Assembly: GCA_943735955.1 (NCBI GenBank)
Contig: OX030969.1
Span: 2,478,587 to 2,542,586 of the forward strand
Direction: 5' to 3'
DNA length: 64,000 nt
Source: Piscicola geometra
Taxonomy: Eukaryota > Annelida > Clitellata > Hirudinida > Piscicolidae
A program made the position numbers and the translations under genes. Positions 1-14,310 of this stretch are shown piece after piece. Position 1 is the stretch's first letter; every line of letters begins with the position of its first letter. Below the pieces are notes generated by a model. That model worked only from the letters and a program-made list of their open reading frames with translations. It was not told the origin of the DNA and searched no databases.

Positions 1-1376
1 ATCCACATTTGAAAGGATAAAAATTAATAATCCAAAAATGTAAATGTTACACATATGTTTGTAGGTTTTCGTTTGGTGAAGGCTGTATAGTTTTTGAGAT
101 TTTCTTTTTTTCGAATAGTTTCTTTTATTTAAAAAAAAATTACACTAAGAAATTAGGGGTCTAATGATGTGATAATTCTTAAACATTGCCTATTCGGATT
201 AATCTTTCTCTGCACCAGTTCTGAGAAATTCTTTTTCTTTGAAACGAGTGACATAAATGGATCATCTTCTGAAGTAAATATTTCTTGTGTCAGCTGACAA
301 ATTGCAGTTTAAAATATTTAACATTTAACGTATTTTTCACCGCCTATAAGTTCTGTGCAAATCAACAAGAAAGTCCAAGTTGTTGATTAAATGCTATTTT
401 CCCATTTTATTCATGAATTTTACGTTTAGACTGGCATAATATGGTTATAATAATAACTCAAGAAAAAATCGAAACAATTTTTTCATAAGTTTTAGTGGGA
501 CGAAATGTTGTGAAAACGCAACCAGCGCGGGAATTGTGATCTAATTCTATGCAGTAAAAATCATAATTTTTTTTATTTAAACCACTTTTATTGAAACAGA
601 TATAAATATTAATTAAAAATAATTCAAAATGTTAATTCATTTATTAATTATGATGGTATTAATTATTATTTTAACTATTAAAAAGCCAAAAATGTCACGT
701 GAATTACAACAGCACATTCATAAACTGTAATGCCGTTGCAAGGACGACATCAACGACGACTCCTATCTTTGTTTTAGATTTATAATAAATCTATGAGATA
801 TGAAAAAACTATATTTTTTTCAAAAAAAGCTATGGTTTTTTGAAATTTGAAACATTTGCGGTTTGGGATTTTTCAACAAATAGAAAAAATCAACAAAATT
901 TGAATATTAGTTTTATTAATTTCATAATAAACAAATATTCAAATATCAATTCAAATATCTTCTAAATGGATGTTGTATTATGTATCATGATATCATGTTA
1001 CGCCAAGGCTGAGAAAACGCAACATTGGTTTTCAAATGCATTGAAAACGTGTTAAAATTATTTTATTGAAAATAATTTGAAATTGAAATATAAACTATCT
1101 TTTCACCTTGGAATAACAACTAAATATGTATAAATATACTAAAGTCAAACGAAAAATTAAAAAATTATCTAATCGAGTAAAAATTGTTTTGAGAAATGTT
1201 AAATATGAATAGGTAATAAATAAATAAATTGTTTCATAAAAGAAAAAAAACTGATTTATGAAATAAAGATTAGAATTTATTGTAAATAAAAAATACGTCA
1301 AAAAAATTGAGTTTAAAAGAGCAAAAAAATATGAAATTGATACTGTGAAAACGCTAGTGGCGTTAAAGGGGTTAAA
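1..1376. other. AT-rich stretch, no gene recognised
   Basis: No convincing coding sequence is seen; a 106-codon open frame on the minus strand at 1,095-1,415 is low-complexity Phe/Leu/Tyr/Ile-rich and looks like chance. The right edge ends in GCGTTAAAGGGG followed by TTAA (1,372-1,375), which resembles a piggyBac terminus such as the one at 56,146. This suggests a decayed piggyBac-type element filled the receptor intron here, but no left end or transposase motif was identified. Confidence 0.4.
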
Positions 1377-1659
1377 CTTTTGTTTGTGTTCACTAGCTGA
1401 CAGTGTAGCCAACACAGCAAAAACATTTTTATTTTGATAAATTTTGTATACTGCGTTACAATTTATAACTGCGTTAACATTTTAAACATCGTTTAGTGAT
1501 TAGCGCGTTAATTGAAAGTTAATTAAGATTTAAGCACAGCTCTTTTTATTATGTAATTGATAAACTTTATTAAGAATATTTCAACCTATCTTTTATTAAT
1601 AGTATTACCACATTCTTAACCACACGAAAACGCCATCCCTTCCCATTCAAAATACCCAC

Positions 1660-3467
<1,808 letters not shown>

Positions 3468-4009
3468 CTGTTGAGTGGATGAGTGTGTAGGCAGAAGTGG
3501 GTTAGTAGGTGGGTGGATGGGTTGGTAGGTGAGTGGATGGGTGGTTTGAAGTAATTGGAGCGAAACTTTCAGTGGGTTTTTTCATGGTCCGTGAGCTCTC
3601 CATGAAAAACTGAGAAAAGATTGACCTGCATTGCTGGCTCTTTTCCAAAGTCCAGCAGCATGCCTCCTCTAATTGATGAAGGGGCAAAAGCGGATCGTTG
3701 GCACTATAACTTACCTGGTTAGTTTCCAGGATTTGGAACGAAGATAGAAACTGTTGCGTGCGCAGTGGTCTAGGTATGTCTACCTATGTACGTGAAGACT
3801 GGAATCAGCAGACCACTAGACTCTCAAGAAAACTAAGAGCATCACGAAACACGAAGAACATCATGCCCTTTGACTGCCCCCGTATCCATCTCCAGCCGTC
3901 TCGACTCTGTCCTGCTACTGGATCAAGATGGTCTCGGGCAAAAGAGTGAGATCGATGAATTGCGCAATTCTTTCTCACTTTAATCCAATTCATTGCGTAA
4001 GTCATTTTT

Positions 4010-4215
4010 GTTATTTATTCAAACCGCCGAGATCCAGGTTTATGCAGACAAGAAGAACCACAAAAACTTTTTCAATGCATTAAAAGAATGACCCCCTGTC
4101 CTCTGGATCATACTCCCTTTTCAGCGCAGACGGTTACACTCATATCATAGAAAAAAAGAAGATATTGGGCCGAACACTTCGACAACGTCCTAAATCGACC
4201 TTCTACAATCAAAGT
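4010..4215 (+). pseudogene. LINE ORF2 fragment (EN-RT linker), broken
   Basis: Reads EIQVYADKKNHKNFFNALKE then a stop, and after frameshifts RYWAEHFDNVLNRP. The pair EIQxYAD...FF..LK and WAEHF..VLNRP is typical of the linker between endonuclease and reverse transcriptase in jockey/CR1-type LINEs. Only this stretch is recognisable; 3,540-4,000 next to it is unassigned. Confidence 0.55.
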
Positions 4216-4289
4216 CGAATGTATGTATGTATCTGTGAAATTAAAAATTCTAGTTGTGTAGATGTATATGTGTATTCTTTTAAAACTAA

Positions 4290-4688
4290 TTTTTGTCTAA
4301 AAAAATTTGCTCAAAAAAGTTTCATTGAACGTAGGCCAATTAACTTAAATTTCAATACAATGGTTGTTGTTGTTCTAGATGCTTGTATATGTTATTCGAA
4401 AAATTAGTCTTGTCACCCATAAATCAATCAACCACAATATCTAATAGATATCTAATAGAGATGAGAATCGAACCCAAACTTAATAGTTCGAAAATGATTG
4501 AGGATCTACAGATATATAAGATAAACTAAATAAAAAATAAAAAATTTCGGTTTCTCGGTAAATATGAGATCCATTTCGGCCGAAACCGAAATGAGCCAAA
4601 ATTACAAAATTAGTTTCGCCAAAACCGAAAAATTGCCGAAACTAAGAAAATTGGCAATTTTGGCGCCAAAACCGAATCGGTCGGTCTC
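4290..4688. mobile_element. Partial copy of the GGCCGAAACC-rich hAT family
   Basis: Shares its body with the elements at 25,115-26,497, 41,123-42,210 and 42,869-43,953 (CATTGAACGTA...TTGTATATGTTATTCGAA, then TTTCGGCCGAAACCGAAA repeats) and ends in TCGGTCGGTCTC. The other terminus is missing, so this is a truncated copy. Confidence 0.7.
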
Positions 4689-4964
4689 AAGTTTATCTTG
4701 ATTTTTCGGTTGGCAACCAAAATAAAACGAATATGCAGTTTTCACTAAATTTGAACTAGGTCTATGCTGACAATTTGCAGAGAATTCATCACAAGCGTAA
4801 CAAAAAGCATTATAAAAATGTTAACATGAACGCGATTGCCGATTCATCGCATAAAAATATTAATAATTCTTTTAAAAACTGATTTTGACTTTATAAACTT
4901 TAATTATAATATAAACTCATTCTACAATAATGTCTATCAAATATCAAAGACATGGCATTACTTT

Positions 4965-5182
4965 TTTTGGGGTCTATTTTACTCACAACCTGACAGACGC
5001 AGGCCATGTTACAATGGTTCTTATGCGCCACTCCATACGGCGTTTACATGTCTCAATACATACGCTACAAACACCACATCATATACACCAGGTATATGAT
5101 AGCTCACGGATGTTCATCAAGGATTTTTAAATTGCAGGTTCGTCGTCTACCATCTAAGCCATCTCCGCTCCCAAATATTTAA
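4965..5182 (-). mobile_element. tRNA-like SINE with LINE-like tail
   Basis: On the minus strand it begins GGAGATGGCTTAGATGGTAG (A-box-like) and ends with AACATGGCCTGCGTCTGTCA plus a T/A-rich tail. The same 3' segment ends the LINE at 23,683-23,740, so this SINE probably uses that LINE for retrotransposition. It is the same family as the split copy at 42,728-44,055. Confidence 0.65.
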
Positions 5183-5204
5183 ACTAAAATATCTAGTTTG
5201 GTTT

Positions 5205-5400
5205 ATTGTGATATAATAATAATAATAATAAAATTTTAAAAATAAAAATAAAAATAATAAAAATAATAATTAATAATAACAATAATAAAAATCCTAAGCA
5301 TAATCATAATCATAATCATCCTCATCATCGTCATCATTGTCATCATCATCATCATTATCATCATCATCGTCATCAACATCATCATCATTACCTAGATACT
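5205..5400. repeat. AAT then ATC trinucleotide-rich repeats
   Basis: Imperfect AATAAT runs followed by about 120 bp of interrupted ATC/CAT repeats. No coding potential. Confidence 0.85.
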
Positions 5401-5534
5401 TGATATAGATATGGGAAGAGTTCTTCTCACTCTTGTCGAGCGTGTTGTAGGTGAGACAGGTGTATTTGCCTGAGGGTAGTTATTGTTATTATTATTTTTC
5501 AATTATCATTATCATTATTATTTTCGTCGTCTTT

Positions 5535-5650
5535 ATAGGGTTCCCGGACATGCAACTGAAGCGCTCACTACTAGGGCATCGGTTGCACTCGAACCTAGGA
5601 CCTTCCGTTGGTCAAAGAGAGTCGTTACACACTCAGCTACCCGTTCATGT
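5535..5650 (-). mobile_element. tRNA-derived SINE head
   Basis: The minus strand reads GGGTAGCTGAGTGTGTAACG with, about 30 bp further, GGTTCGAGTGC, close to pol III A and B boxes. A tRNA fold is not supported, so this is read as a SINE promoter region, not a tRNA gene. Confidence 0.55.
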
Positions 5651-5687
5651 AATGCAATAATAATTTAATTTTTATAATTACTTATTG

Positions 5688-5840
5688 TTGACTTAGGTGG
5701 TAAAGTCGTTGTACCTGCAACTTTAGAGGTTGCCAGCTCGAATCCCTGTTCAGCCTTCCTATTCGGTGTTTCACGACTTATGTGGTGTGAGTGGCGCCTC
5801 TGTTTCGTGCCTTAGCGCATTATAAATTTATCATTAAAAT
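5688..5840 (+). mobile_element. tRNA-derived SINE, second subfamily
   Basis: A-box-like TGACTTAGGTGGTAAAGTCG and B-box-like CAGCTCGAATCCC, then GTGTGAGTGGCGCC and a GCGCATTATAAAT end. It shares this layout with 40,801-40,972, which also ends in CACATTATAAAT, unlike the LINE-tailed copies. Confidence 0.6.
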
Positions 5841-6084
5841 AATAAGTAAGTACGAAAAATATCATTATTAGTGTGTCATATATAATAATGACTGCACAAC
5901 TATCCTTCGATGAAAAAACAACACTAGGGTTATGACTCTTTGTCAAATACTTAATTTCCCTTGTCATGTATTGATGAACTTTTGTTCAAAAGCAATAAAA
6001 ATACGTTTTATTTTGATTAAATCTCATAAAAAGTTTCCCATTACACGGAATCTTTGAAACAGTACGTAAGACTTACTCATCGCT

Positions 6085-6385
6085 AGAATATAGGTCAAAC
6101 CTGGACCATTTATCCTTCCCGGTCCCATCCTTGTCCCGAAGTTTTTTTCATGTCTCGTCTCGTTTCCGATGGTCATCAGAATTTTGATTCCCGTCCCGTT
6201 CCCGCAATTCGATTTCCGGTCCCGACCTGTTCCCGAAACTTTTTGACCCGTTCCCGAAACTTTTTGACCCATTCCCGAAAGTTTTTGACCCATTCCCGAA
6301 ATTAAACTTTGTGTCTCCCATTAGTTTTCGCTGCCGTGTTCACTAATCTTGAACTTGCTAGTCCTAACATGTTAGTTGAGTTTGA
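6085..6385. mobile_element. Fragment of the TCCCG-rich hAT family
   Basis: Repeated TTCCCG/TCCCGTCCCG motifs followed by CGCTGCCGTGTTCACTA...CTTGCTAGTCCTAACAT, which matches 61,540-61,580 inside the hAT at 61,358-62,862. Truncated; no matching terminus found. The 6,386-7,385 stretch beyond is AT-rich with nothing recognised. Confidence 0.55.
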
Positions 6386-7385
6386 TGAGTTTCAATTCAC
6401 CGTAAAACACCATGTATAAGGCGCACTTTTTTGTCTCTTATTTGTACTTTCGATATCATTCCAATGACGCAAATTTAGAGATTTTTAAATAGTAACAGAG
6501 TGTTAATTTATAGCTAACTTGTTATTTCAAATATGTTAAATCTTTTTATTTTGGTATGGAAAAAACAGATGTGTCCTGAAAATTATTTTTTACGGTATTA
6601 AAATATTTTTTTACTGATCATGAAAAAGACTAAGACTCAAACTACCTAGGTTTCATACTTTTAAAGGCTCATTTTAAAACTGTGAAAATCTTCTCACCAA
6701 CAAAAGTGAAGTTAAAGTTTCCAGTTCTGAACAAGCCACAGATATAGGTGAGCTTGCAGAGCTTCAGTCACTAACGGACCATCAAAGGTAAAAACTTTTA
6801 ACTAAAGCTTGGTCAGTACCCTCAACATTTTTTACCACAAAGGAAATTAGACTTTCAATACTTAGAAGTTGGCTGAAAAATATTTTTTTCTTATTTTTGC
6901 CTTATATACTGATTTCAACATAAAATAAATTGAATTAAATCTTGTAGATGATTCTTTTTTGTTTTTCATGTTTAAAAGTTTCTTTTTTTTGCTATAAAAA
7001 ATTATAATGTTAAAAAAATTATGTTACAATTCAAATTTGAACAAATTGATAACGTTGAAAAAAAGAGAATTAATTACCCAGATTTCTTGACGTATTTTGC
7101 AACATCTTTAGCATTCTCAATTAATTAAGATATTGGGTTATCTGCTGCCAACTCAAAACACTTTTAGGATAATGCAGGATTTTAATCATAAACAAAACAG
7201 CCCAGCCAAATCATTTTATCAAAACTTTTAAACGCCTTTTTTTACATTTTATGCATTGTTAGTTGTGAAAGTACAAAATTATAATGATTTATTACCATAT
7301 TCTTGAATCAGAAAGTAATATTTAAAATATTAAAATATATTGATATTTATCTTGTATGAATATGTAACAAATACATTCAAAAAAA

Positions 7386-7610
7386 TTAATATGGAGAGTT
7401 TATTAATTTTCTCAAGAATATTTCTGGATTAGTGATTTGTATTAAAAACAATTTTTGCCAGAATTCTGTCTTTAAACTTCGCTCTCCATTATTGTCTTTA
7501 ACATAATGTGTGGTGACTCCCAAATGTGAATTTTCAGAACGTTTATTTTCTCTAATATCAAGGAAAATGTTTTTAGAACCATTGTTCTGTAAGGTTATTG
7601 ATTTTTTCAA
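7386..7610 (-). pseudogene. Possible hAT transposase fragment
   Basis: A 74-codon frame contains HLGVTTHYV after a region resembling the hAT pattern LDxW...S..LGVT.H(F/Y), found near the first catalytic Asp. The Asp-Trp itself is altered (FLDIRENKR). It is cut at the MITE end at 7,667. Weak call from one motif. Confidence 0.35.
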
Positions 7611-9668
7611 TGCCAGTAACTTTTTTTGAGAATGGTTGGAGTATTTTTTACGCCAAAGGTAATAATGATGGGCAACTAACTAAATATTTGTAGTTAAACT
7701 ATAACTATTTTTGAACTTAAAATAGGTAGTTTAACTAATAGTTATAAACTTAATTTTAATATAATATAAATTAAAAGTTTATCATAACTAAAAGATAATT
7801 ATTAGATTCTAATGCAAATGATAATGGATAAAAATCAAACAACTCGACCAAGGATATGATGGATATGATAATAAATAAATAAATAAGTGATACAAATCAG
7901 AAATGATAATATAAATATAAACTATGGAATGAGATGTTTCAGAAGACGAGGGAGAATGTTTTGCTTTCAAATGTGTTGTATACTGGTGTATCGAAATTGT
8001 GCTTACGAGGTCTTAATTTATGTGTAGATGTTTTGAGAGAGGGTAGAATTTGATGAAGAACGTAGTCAGAGTTAGTGGATATTTTAAAAAATAGTTTAGT
8101 GTCTAAAGTGGTAAAAATAGAAGTGATAGATGGGTAGTGGGAGGGAAGATATTTAAGTCTAATTAGTTTATTAATAAATGACTGAAGTTGGTTAATTTGT
8201 TGCTGATTAGCAAAACCAGACCAGGAAGGAGCTGCCTACTTAAGGTGAGAGATGATGAGGGACTCAGTGATGTCAAAGAGTTTGTCACCAAAAAGTCCAT
8301 GAGAACGGATTGTTTTGATTGCATGAAAAGCTTGAAAGCATTTTTTGATAATATGATCTATGTGTGGTGAAATGTTAAGGGTGTCTGTGAATGTGATACC
8401 TAAGATAGTGAGTTTGTTAGTGCGTTGAATGGATGGATGTATAACTGGAGGCGTGATGTGTTTATGACTATTGTGGACTACAAGTTCGAATGATTTTTCA
8501 AAGGTAAGTGAAAGACTACTGAGCTTGGCCCAATTAGAAAAGGAGTCAAGCTCTAATTGGATGGTATGAGTGTTAGATGCAAGAATAATGAGATAAGTGA
8601 ATTTTCAGAACGTTTATTTTCTCTAATATCAAGGAAAATGTTTTTAGAACCATTGTTCTGTAAGGTTATTGATTTTTTCAATGCCAGTAACTTTTTTTGA
8701 GAATGGTTGGAGTATTTTTTACGCCAAAGGTAATAATGATGGGCAACTAACTAAATATTTGTAGTTAAACTATAACTATTTTTGAACTTAAAATAGGTAG
8801 TTTAACTAATAGTTATAAACTTAATTTTAATATAATATAAATTAAAAGTTTATCATAACTAAAAGATAATTATTAGATTCTAATGCAAATGATAATGGAT
8901 AAAAATCAAACAACTCGACCAAGGATATGATGGATATGATAATAAATAAATAAATAAGTGATACAAATCAGAAATGATAATATAAATATAAACTATGGAA
9001 TGAGATGTTTCAGAAGACGAGGGAGAATGTTTTGCTTTCAAATGTGTTGTATACTGGTGTATCGAAATTGTGCTTACGAGGTCTTAATTTATGTGTAGAT
9101 GTTTTGAGAGAGGGTAGAATTTGATGAAGAACGTAGTCAGAGTTAGTGGATATTTTAAAAAATAGTTTAGTGTCTAAAGTGGTAAAAATAGAAGTGATAG
9201 ATGGGTAGTGGGAGGGAAGATATTTAAGTCTAATTAGTTTATTAATAAATGACTGAAGTTGGTTAATTTGTTGCTGATTAGCAAAACCAGACCAGGAAGG
9301 AGCTGCCTACTTAAGGTGAGAGATGATGAGGGACTCAGTGATGTCAAAGAGTTTGTCACCAAAAAGTCCATGAGAACGGATTGTTTTGATTGCATGAAAA
9401 GCTTGAAAGCATTTTTTGATAATATGATCTATGTGTGGTGAAATGTTAAGGGTGTCTGTGAATGTGATACCTAAGATAGTGAGTTTGTTAGTGCGTTGAA
9501 TGGATGGATGTATAACTGGAGGCGTGATGTGTTTATGACTATTGTGGACTACAAGTTCGAATGATTTTTCAAAGGTAAGTGAAAGACTACTGAGCTTGGC
9601 CCAATTAGAAAAGGAGTCAAGCTCTAATTGGATGGTATGAGTGTTAGATGCAAGAATAATGAGATAAG
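7527..9668. repeat. Direct tandem duplication, 1,071-bp unit
   Basis: Positions 7,527-8,597 are repeated at 8,598-9,668 with no difference noticed by eye, including an identical 60-codon chance frame at 8,188 and 9,259. The junction AGATAAGT|GAATTTTC shares only a GT microhomology with its sources. It contains a transposase scrap, a MITE end and the LINE 3' end. Either a very young duplication or an assembly artefact. Confidence 0.9.
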
Positions 9669-10074
9669 TATCATCAGCAAATTTTAATATTTTATTAGAA
9701 AGGTGATATGGTTGAAGTGAAGAGGCGTCGATTATGAGGGTAGATGGACCAAGAACTGAACCTTGGACCACGCTAGAGTTAATTGGAAGGATACTCGAAA
9801 GTTGATTTAAATAAATGGTGGAATGTGATCGGTTGCTAAGGAATGAAATGAGAAGGTTATATATGTTGTCATCAAGAGGAAAAAGTGCAAGAATGGAAGC
9901 GAGGTGATCAAGAGCAATAAGGTGAACATGGCTGTTGGTTTTAAAAAGTGAAGTGATGATAGATGTGATAGAAATTATGGCAGAAGTAGGTGATCCTGTC
10001 GGGCAAAAAGCGAATTGATCATTAAGAATGGGTTTTACTGATGGGTGATTGAAGCATGGGTGTATATACCATGG

Positions 10075-10720
10075 GCGGCGATCCTGGGGGGGTCCTGGGG
10101 TCAGGACCCCCCCACTTTTTTTTAGTGGGGGGGTCCACCTTAATAGGGAACTCCCCACTTTTTCCTATTTTTGTTTTCAAAAATTTCTATTTGGATATGA
10201 GCATAATCGTCAACCATGGCATAAAAGTAAATGTTTATACAGTAATAAATTGTGAGTATGTGTAGTTATAGTGATAGCTGTCTGAAACAAAAATATTCTT
10301 TGCTTGTTTAAATACTCCTTCACCTACTTTTTTTATCACTATGGCGTAGGCGGGAATCCTGAGGGGGTCCTGGGATCCACCTCTACAAGAACCCCCTCAC
10401 TCTTTTAAAAATACACATTACTCAACTCATTTTGATACGAGCCTAATCGTCAACCATGGGATACAAAATGCTAATACAGTAATACATTGTGAGTATGTAT
10501 GGGCAGGAATGCTAGGGGGTCCTGGGGTCCATCTTAACATGGACACTCCTCAATTTTTCAAATACAATAATTTTTCAACTCCTATCTTAATACAAGCATA
10601 ATCGTCAACCATAGCATGAAACAGAAATTTTATTCAGTAATATATTTTGGGTAGGCGTAGTTATAGTGATAGCTGCCTAAAGCAAAATTATTCTTTGCTT
10701 CCTAAAATACTCATCCACCT
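10075..10720 (+). repeat. Triplicated subterminal region of the hAT
   Basis: The block GGGGGTCCTGGGGTC...CATAATCGTCAACCAT...AGTAATA recurs three times, starting near 10,085, 10,360 and 10,515, diverged from each other. The same block occurs once in the MITEs of the family, so it is the subterminal region amplified in this copy. Confidence 0.65.
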
Positions 10721-11068
10721 ACTCTTCTCTTTATATTTATAAATTTAAATTAATAAATTCTATTTATAAAAATTAAATTTCTGATTTTTAAATTTTCGCA
10801 AGCAGACATTCAAAATGCTTCTCAGAAAATATCGGTTCACTTTTTGCAAGCAGACAGATTTACATTTTTATAAAAAAATCATTCATATTGTGCTACTTAT
10901 TTTGCATGGGCGATATTCATCGGGGGATTTTGAGGTCCACCTTAATAACGACCCTTTCAATTTTTTAGATGAACCAAAGTTAATGAATTTTAAAAGGCTT
11001 CAAACATTAACTAAAGTTTTGGTTAAATCAAACTACAAGTTTCATATCGCATAACTGCCAAAAAAGAA

Positions 11069-12530
11069 ATGCTGAGGCTTTTAGCTCATTCTATCGTTAG
11101 AAACACAGTGTGCACTGTTAATGCCGAATCAATTGTGGTTGACGGCACACAAGACTGCAATGGGTTAGAGTTGAAATCGATAGGCATTCGTTTTTTTGTT
11201 GAAGCTCTGAATGTTAATGAACAGTTTATTGGTTTATTCAGCCCACTATACATGATCGGAAAACATTATCTGCTGTAGTAAAAGATGTTCTGATCAGAAT
11301 TATGCTACCTATAGAAAAACTAAGAGCTCAGACTTATGACGGCGCTTCTAACATGAAAGGCCGATATAATGGTTGTCAGGCTATTATCAGCAGTGAGCAT
11401 CCGCTTACAATGTTTTTGCACTGTTTTGCACAGTGTGCAAATTTTGTTGCCCAGCACACAGCTGCCGCAAATCCCTTTGTGAGCAATTCACTTCAGTTTG
11501 TCCAAGAGTTAGGTGCTTTTTACAATCGTTCAGGGAAGATCAACAAACAGTTTAGTGATGCTTTAGTGTCTCTTATAATTGACTTTCCTGATGAGCCACT
11601 GAATAAAAAGAATAGTATAAAACTTCTTTGTCTTACAAGATGGCTTACCAGAGTATCTACAGTGTCTTCTGTGCTTGAACATTATGAAGTGGTACTTGTT
11701 AGCTTGGAATCATTTGCTTTCATTGGTATTGCTGATGAAACAGCTGAAAGGCTTGAGGCCTTTTTTCAACAAGGCACTACTGCACTGACCCTCAAGGTAG
11801 TTGTTTTGGTGTTTTCACTTCTGGAACAGTTATCAAGTCGTTGCAATTAGCAAGTGCCAAGATAAGTGGAATGGTTGCAGCGACTAATTCAGTTGTGCAA
11901 GAACTGCGTCACCTACGATCAGATGAACAGTTTAATGCAATTTTCAGAAATGTCAACAGTATGGTTTTGGCATATAATCTCGAGCTGATTGCTGTACCTC
12001 GGGTGCAAAAGCCACCACAAAAGTATTGTGGGCTAGGCCCAGCTTATGTAGCAACAACACCAGAGGAACATTATCGAGCAGCATATTACGCTGTCATAAA
12101 CATTGCAATCATGCAACTCACTAAAAGGTTCAATCGAGATTCTCCTTGTTTGCGTTCATAATTGCAGCTGGAGAAAATTTTGCTAACTGGTGAAGTGAAC
12201 CATGATGTTTGCAAGCAGTATCGTAAGTTAAATGAAACTGGTCTTTGTTCACAGTTGACTATGTTTAAAGACCAGAATGAATTTTAGCACAAACGCAAAA
12301 AGTAATGCAAGCTATGATCACGGAAGTTAGAAATCTGTTATCTTAGGTTGAATGATTGATCAGGTTGATTCTTGGGTGTCCAATAACGTCATGTACTGCA
12401 GAAAAATCTTTTAGTGCTTTGCGGCATCTTAAGACTTAGTTGCGTGCACCTATGACACAGCCTCGCTTGAATTCACTGGCCGTTTGTCATTCACATCAGG
12501 ATATACTTGACAGTCTAGATTAAAAAGGCT
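11069..12530 (+). pseudogene. hAT transposase (ZMYM1/DUF4371-like), broken
   Basis: Frames at 11,069-11,278, 11,302-11,850 and 11,841-12,161 carry pieces of a hAT transposase: AQTYDGASNMKG, a TMFLHCFAQCANFV stretch and LTRWLTRVSTV. After 12,170 a further frame gives TAEKSFSALRHLKT, stop, LRAPMTQPRLNSLAV, the C-terminal dimerisation region. Several frameshifts and stops; inactive. Same transposase group as the intact one at 35,065-37,821. Confidence 0.75.
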
Positions 12531-14199
12531 AGCAGAAGAATTTGTTAGTCAGTCAGACATACGAAGAAGTCTTTTTGGAAATTGGAGTAAAAGAGCTGTA
12601 GGGAGAGGGCAGGAGGACAGGCAGAGAGGGTATTTTATTTTATCACTGTGGGCCAAAAAAATTTCCCAATGTATATTTGTTTATAACTTTGGCAAATTTA
12701 AATCTGTTTTTAATTTTTTAAATATTTGACTCAGAAATGAATGGAAAACAAGATGTTATAACATTTATTTGATGTGTTGATAGCTAGTTGTAATTGAATT
12801 TATATAGATGACAAATAATAAAAGATACTGAAATTGCTATTGTTTTTCTTCAAATCGCTCAAAGTGGCAATAGAAAAGAATTTTTATTGAGTATCAAAAA
12901 TTTTTTCTAAATTTTTGGTGATACAAATATTAGTAGTTGATACAAAAATAATTTGCACTACAGCAAACAATACTAAATAGTATCGCTGGTACTGTATTGG
13001 TCGATACCGGTTTTTTGATTCCAACCCTGGGGAGGACCCCCCCAAGATTTTCCGCAGATTGCCGCCCCTGATATATACTGATTAACTATAATTTTCTCAA
13101 TGAGGTGTGGTAATATTGGGGTGACTGAAATGGGGCGAAATTCATGAGGCAATGTTGGATGTTTAGTCTTGGGGATGGGATGAATGATGCTGGATTTCCA
13201 CTGAAGAGGAAAATAAGAAGTGTTGATGCAGTTGTTGAAGATGATGGAAAGAGGAGTACTGATTGCCGGTGCAATTAGTTGGAGATACCATTGTGGCAGG
13301 CCATCGGAGCCAGTACCAGTTGAGCATTTTTGGTGAGAAGATGGAATATGGTGATTGGGTTAACATGATCTTGATTATATAGTGCTGTTGATTTAAATGG
13401 GGTATGAACATGAGATGAGATTGTAGGCGTGGAAGCAAAGTAATTGTTGAGGGAATCAGTATTTAAGGTAGAAGAGCAATTTTTCGATGAAAATGATGCT
13501 CCCTTACCTCTAAGTTAGTTGACGGTTTTCCAAATGGTTTTGCTACCACGCCTACAATTTCTCAATGTTGAATGATTTGTGTTGATAATTATGTTTTTGA
13601 TTCGATTGGTGATGGATGCGGCTAGTTGATGATGACCCTTGCGCATGTGGTGATTTTTCATGCGAAGAAGAGATTTGATATATGGGCTAATGAATGGTGG
13701 GTCAGATGACCTAATAGTGATGGACTTAGTTGGGTAGATTTTATCAAGAATAGTTGTAAGGATATTGTAAAAGAAATTGATGGAGTCAGGTAAGTTGTCT
13801 GGGTTGATGGTTAAGTCTATGGATGAAAAGAAGTCGAGGCAAGTTTTGTGTTGGGTTGGATGACGTCGGCGAAATGTATGAGTTTGACGGGTGGTGAGTT
13901 TATTAGATGAATTATTGTTGATTATGGGTTAAATGGACACTCTAAGGTGTTTGGTGGTGGTGTGAGAGATGTATGTTTGTGTGATGTAGAGGTTGTTGTT
14001 TACTTTACTAACCATTACTTCAAAATAACTCTTGGAAATAAATTTAAAGACAAAGGAAAGACAATAATAAAGTTAAAAAGAGTCTTAGAAATAACACATA
14101 CATTTTATTTTAAAGGACCCTTTTAATTAAAAAATATTTTGCATACTTTTAAGCCGTAAATTCAGTTATATTCTGACTTTAAAATAATTTTATAGTCCT

Positions 14200-14310
14200 A
14201 TATAATATAATATATTGTCAGTTTATTCAGTATACTCATTTAATCCTACACTGAACGAACACTATCATGAATTTGATGAAAGAGCGCTATAGAAATTTAT
14301 TTGATTGATT
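14200..14310 (+). mobile_element. LINE 3' end scrap
   Basis: Ends GAGCGCTATAGAAATTTATT then TTGATTGATT, the 3' end motif also seen at 55,420-55,455 and, reversed, at 63,587-63,640 where it follows LINE coding sequence. No coding part remains here. Confidence 0.45.

Larger units (their letters stand above)
10070..13070 (+). mobile_element. hAT element inserted in the LINE
   Basis: Terminal inverted repeats CATGGGCGGCGATCC and, reversed, CAGGGGCGGCAATCT. Flanks GTATATAC and ATATATAC form an 8-bp target duplication with one mismatch, and removing the element rejoins the LINE sequence as in the intact copy at 22,400-22,430. Internally degenerate. Short relatives lie at 26,706-27,052 and 46,242-46,459. 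Confidence 0.85.
7740..14003 (-). mobile_element. CR1-like LINE copy, 5' truncated and split
   Basis: Minus-strand copy of the LINE at 20,670-23,740. The RT portion lies at 9,307-10,069 (keeps FADDTYLI and GSVLGPS) and continues at 13,071-14,003 towards the 5' side, where it stops in the endonuclease region. It is interrupted by the hAT at 10,070-13,070, lacks the first catalytic RT motif block (TKAFDTLDH is deleted), and its 3' end is included in the tandem duplication. Inactive. Confidence 0.85.

Noticed and set aside
5535..5840. tRNA genes
   Set aside because: A- and B-box-like sequences are present, but no clover-leaf is apparent and the sequences recur with long non-tRNA tails, so these are SINEs.
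8188..9441. Two identical 60-codon plus-strand frames
   Set aside because: Antisense to LINE reverse transcriptase and identical only because of the tandem duplication.
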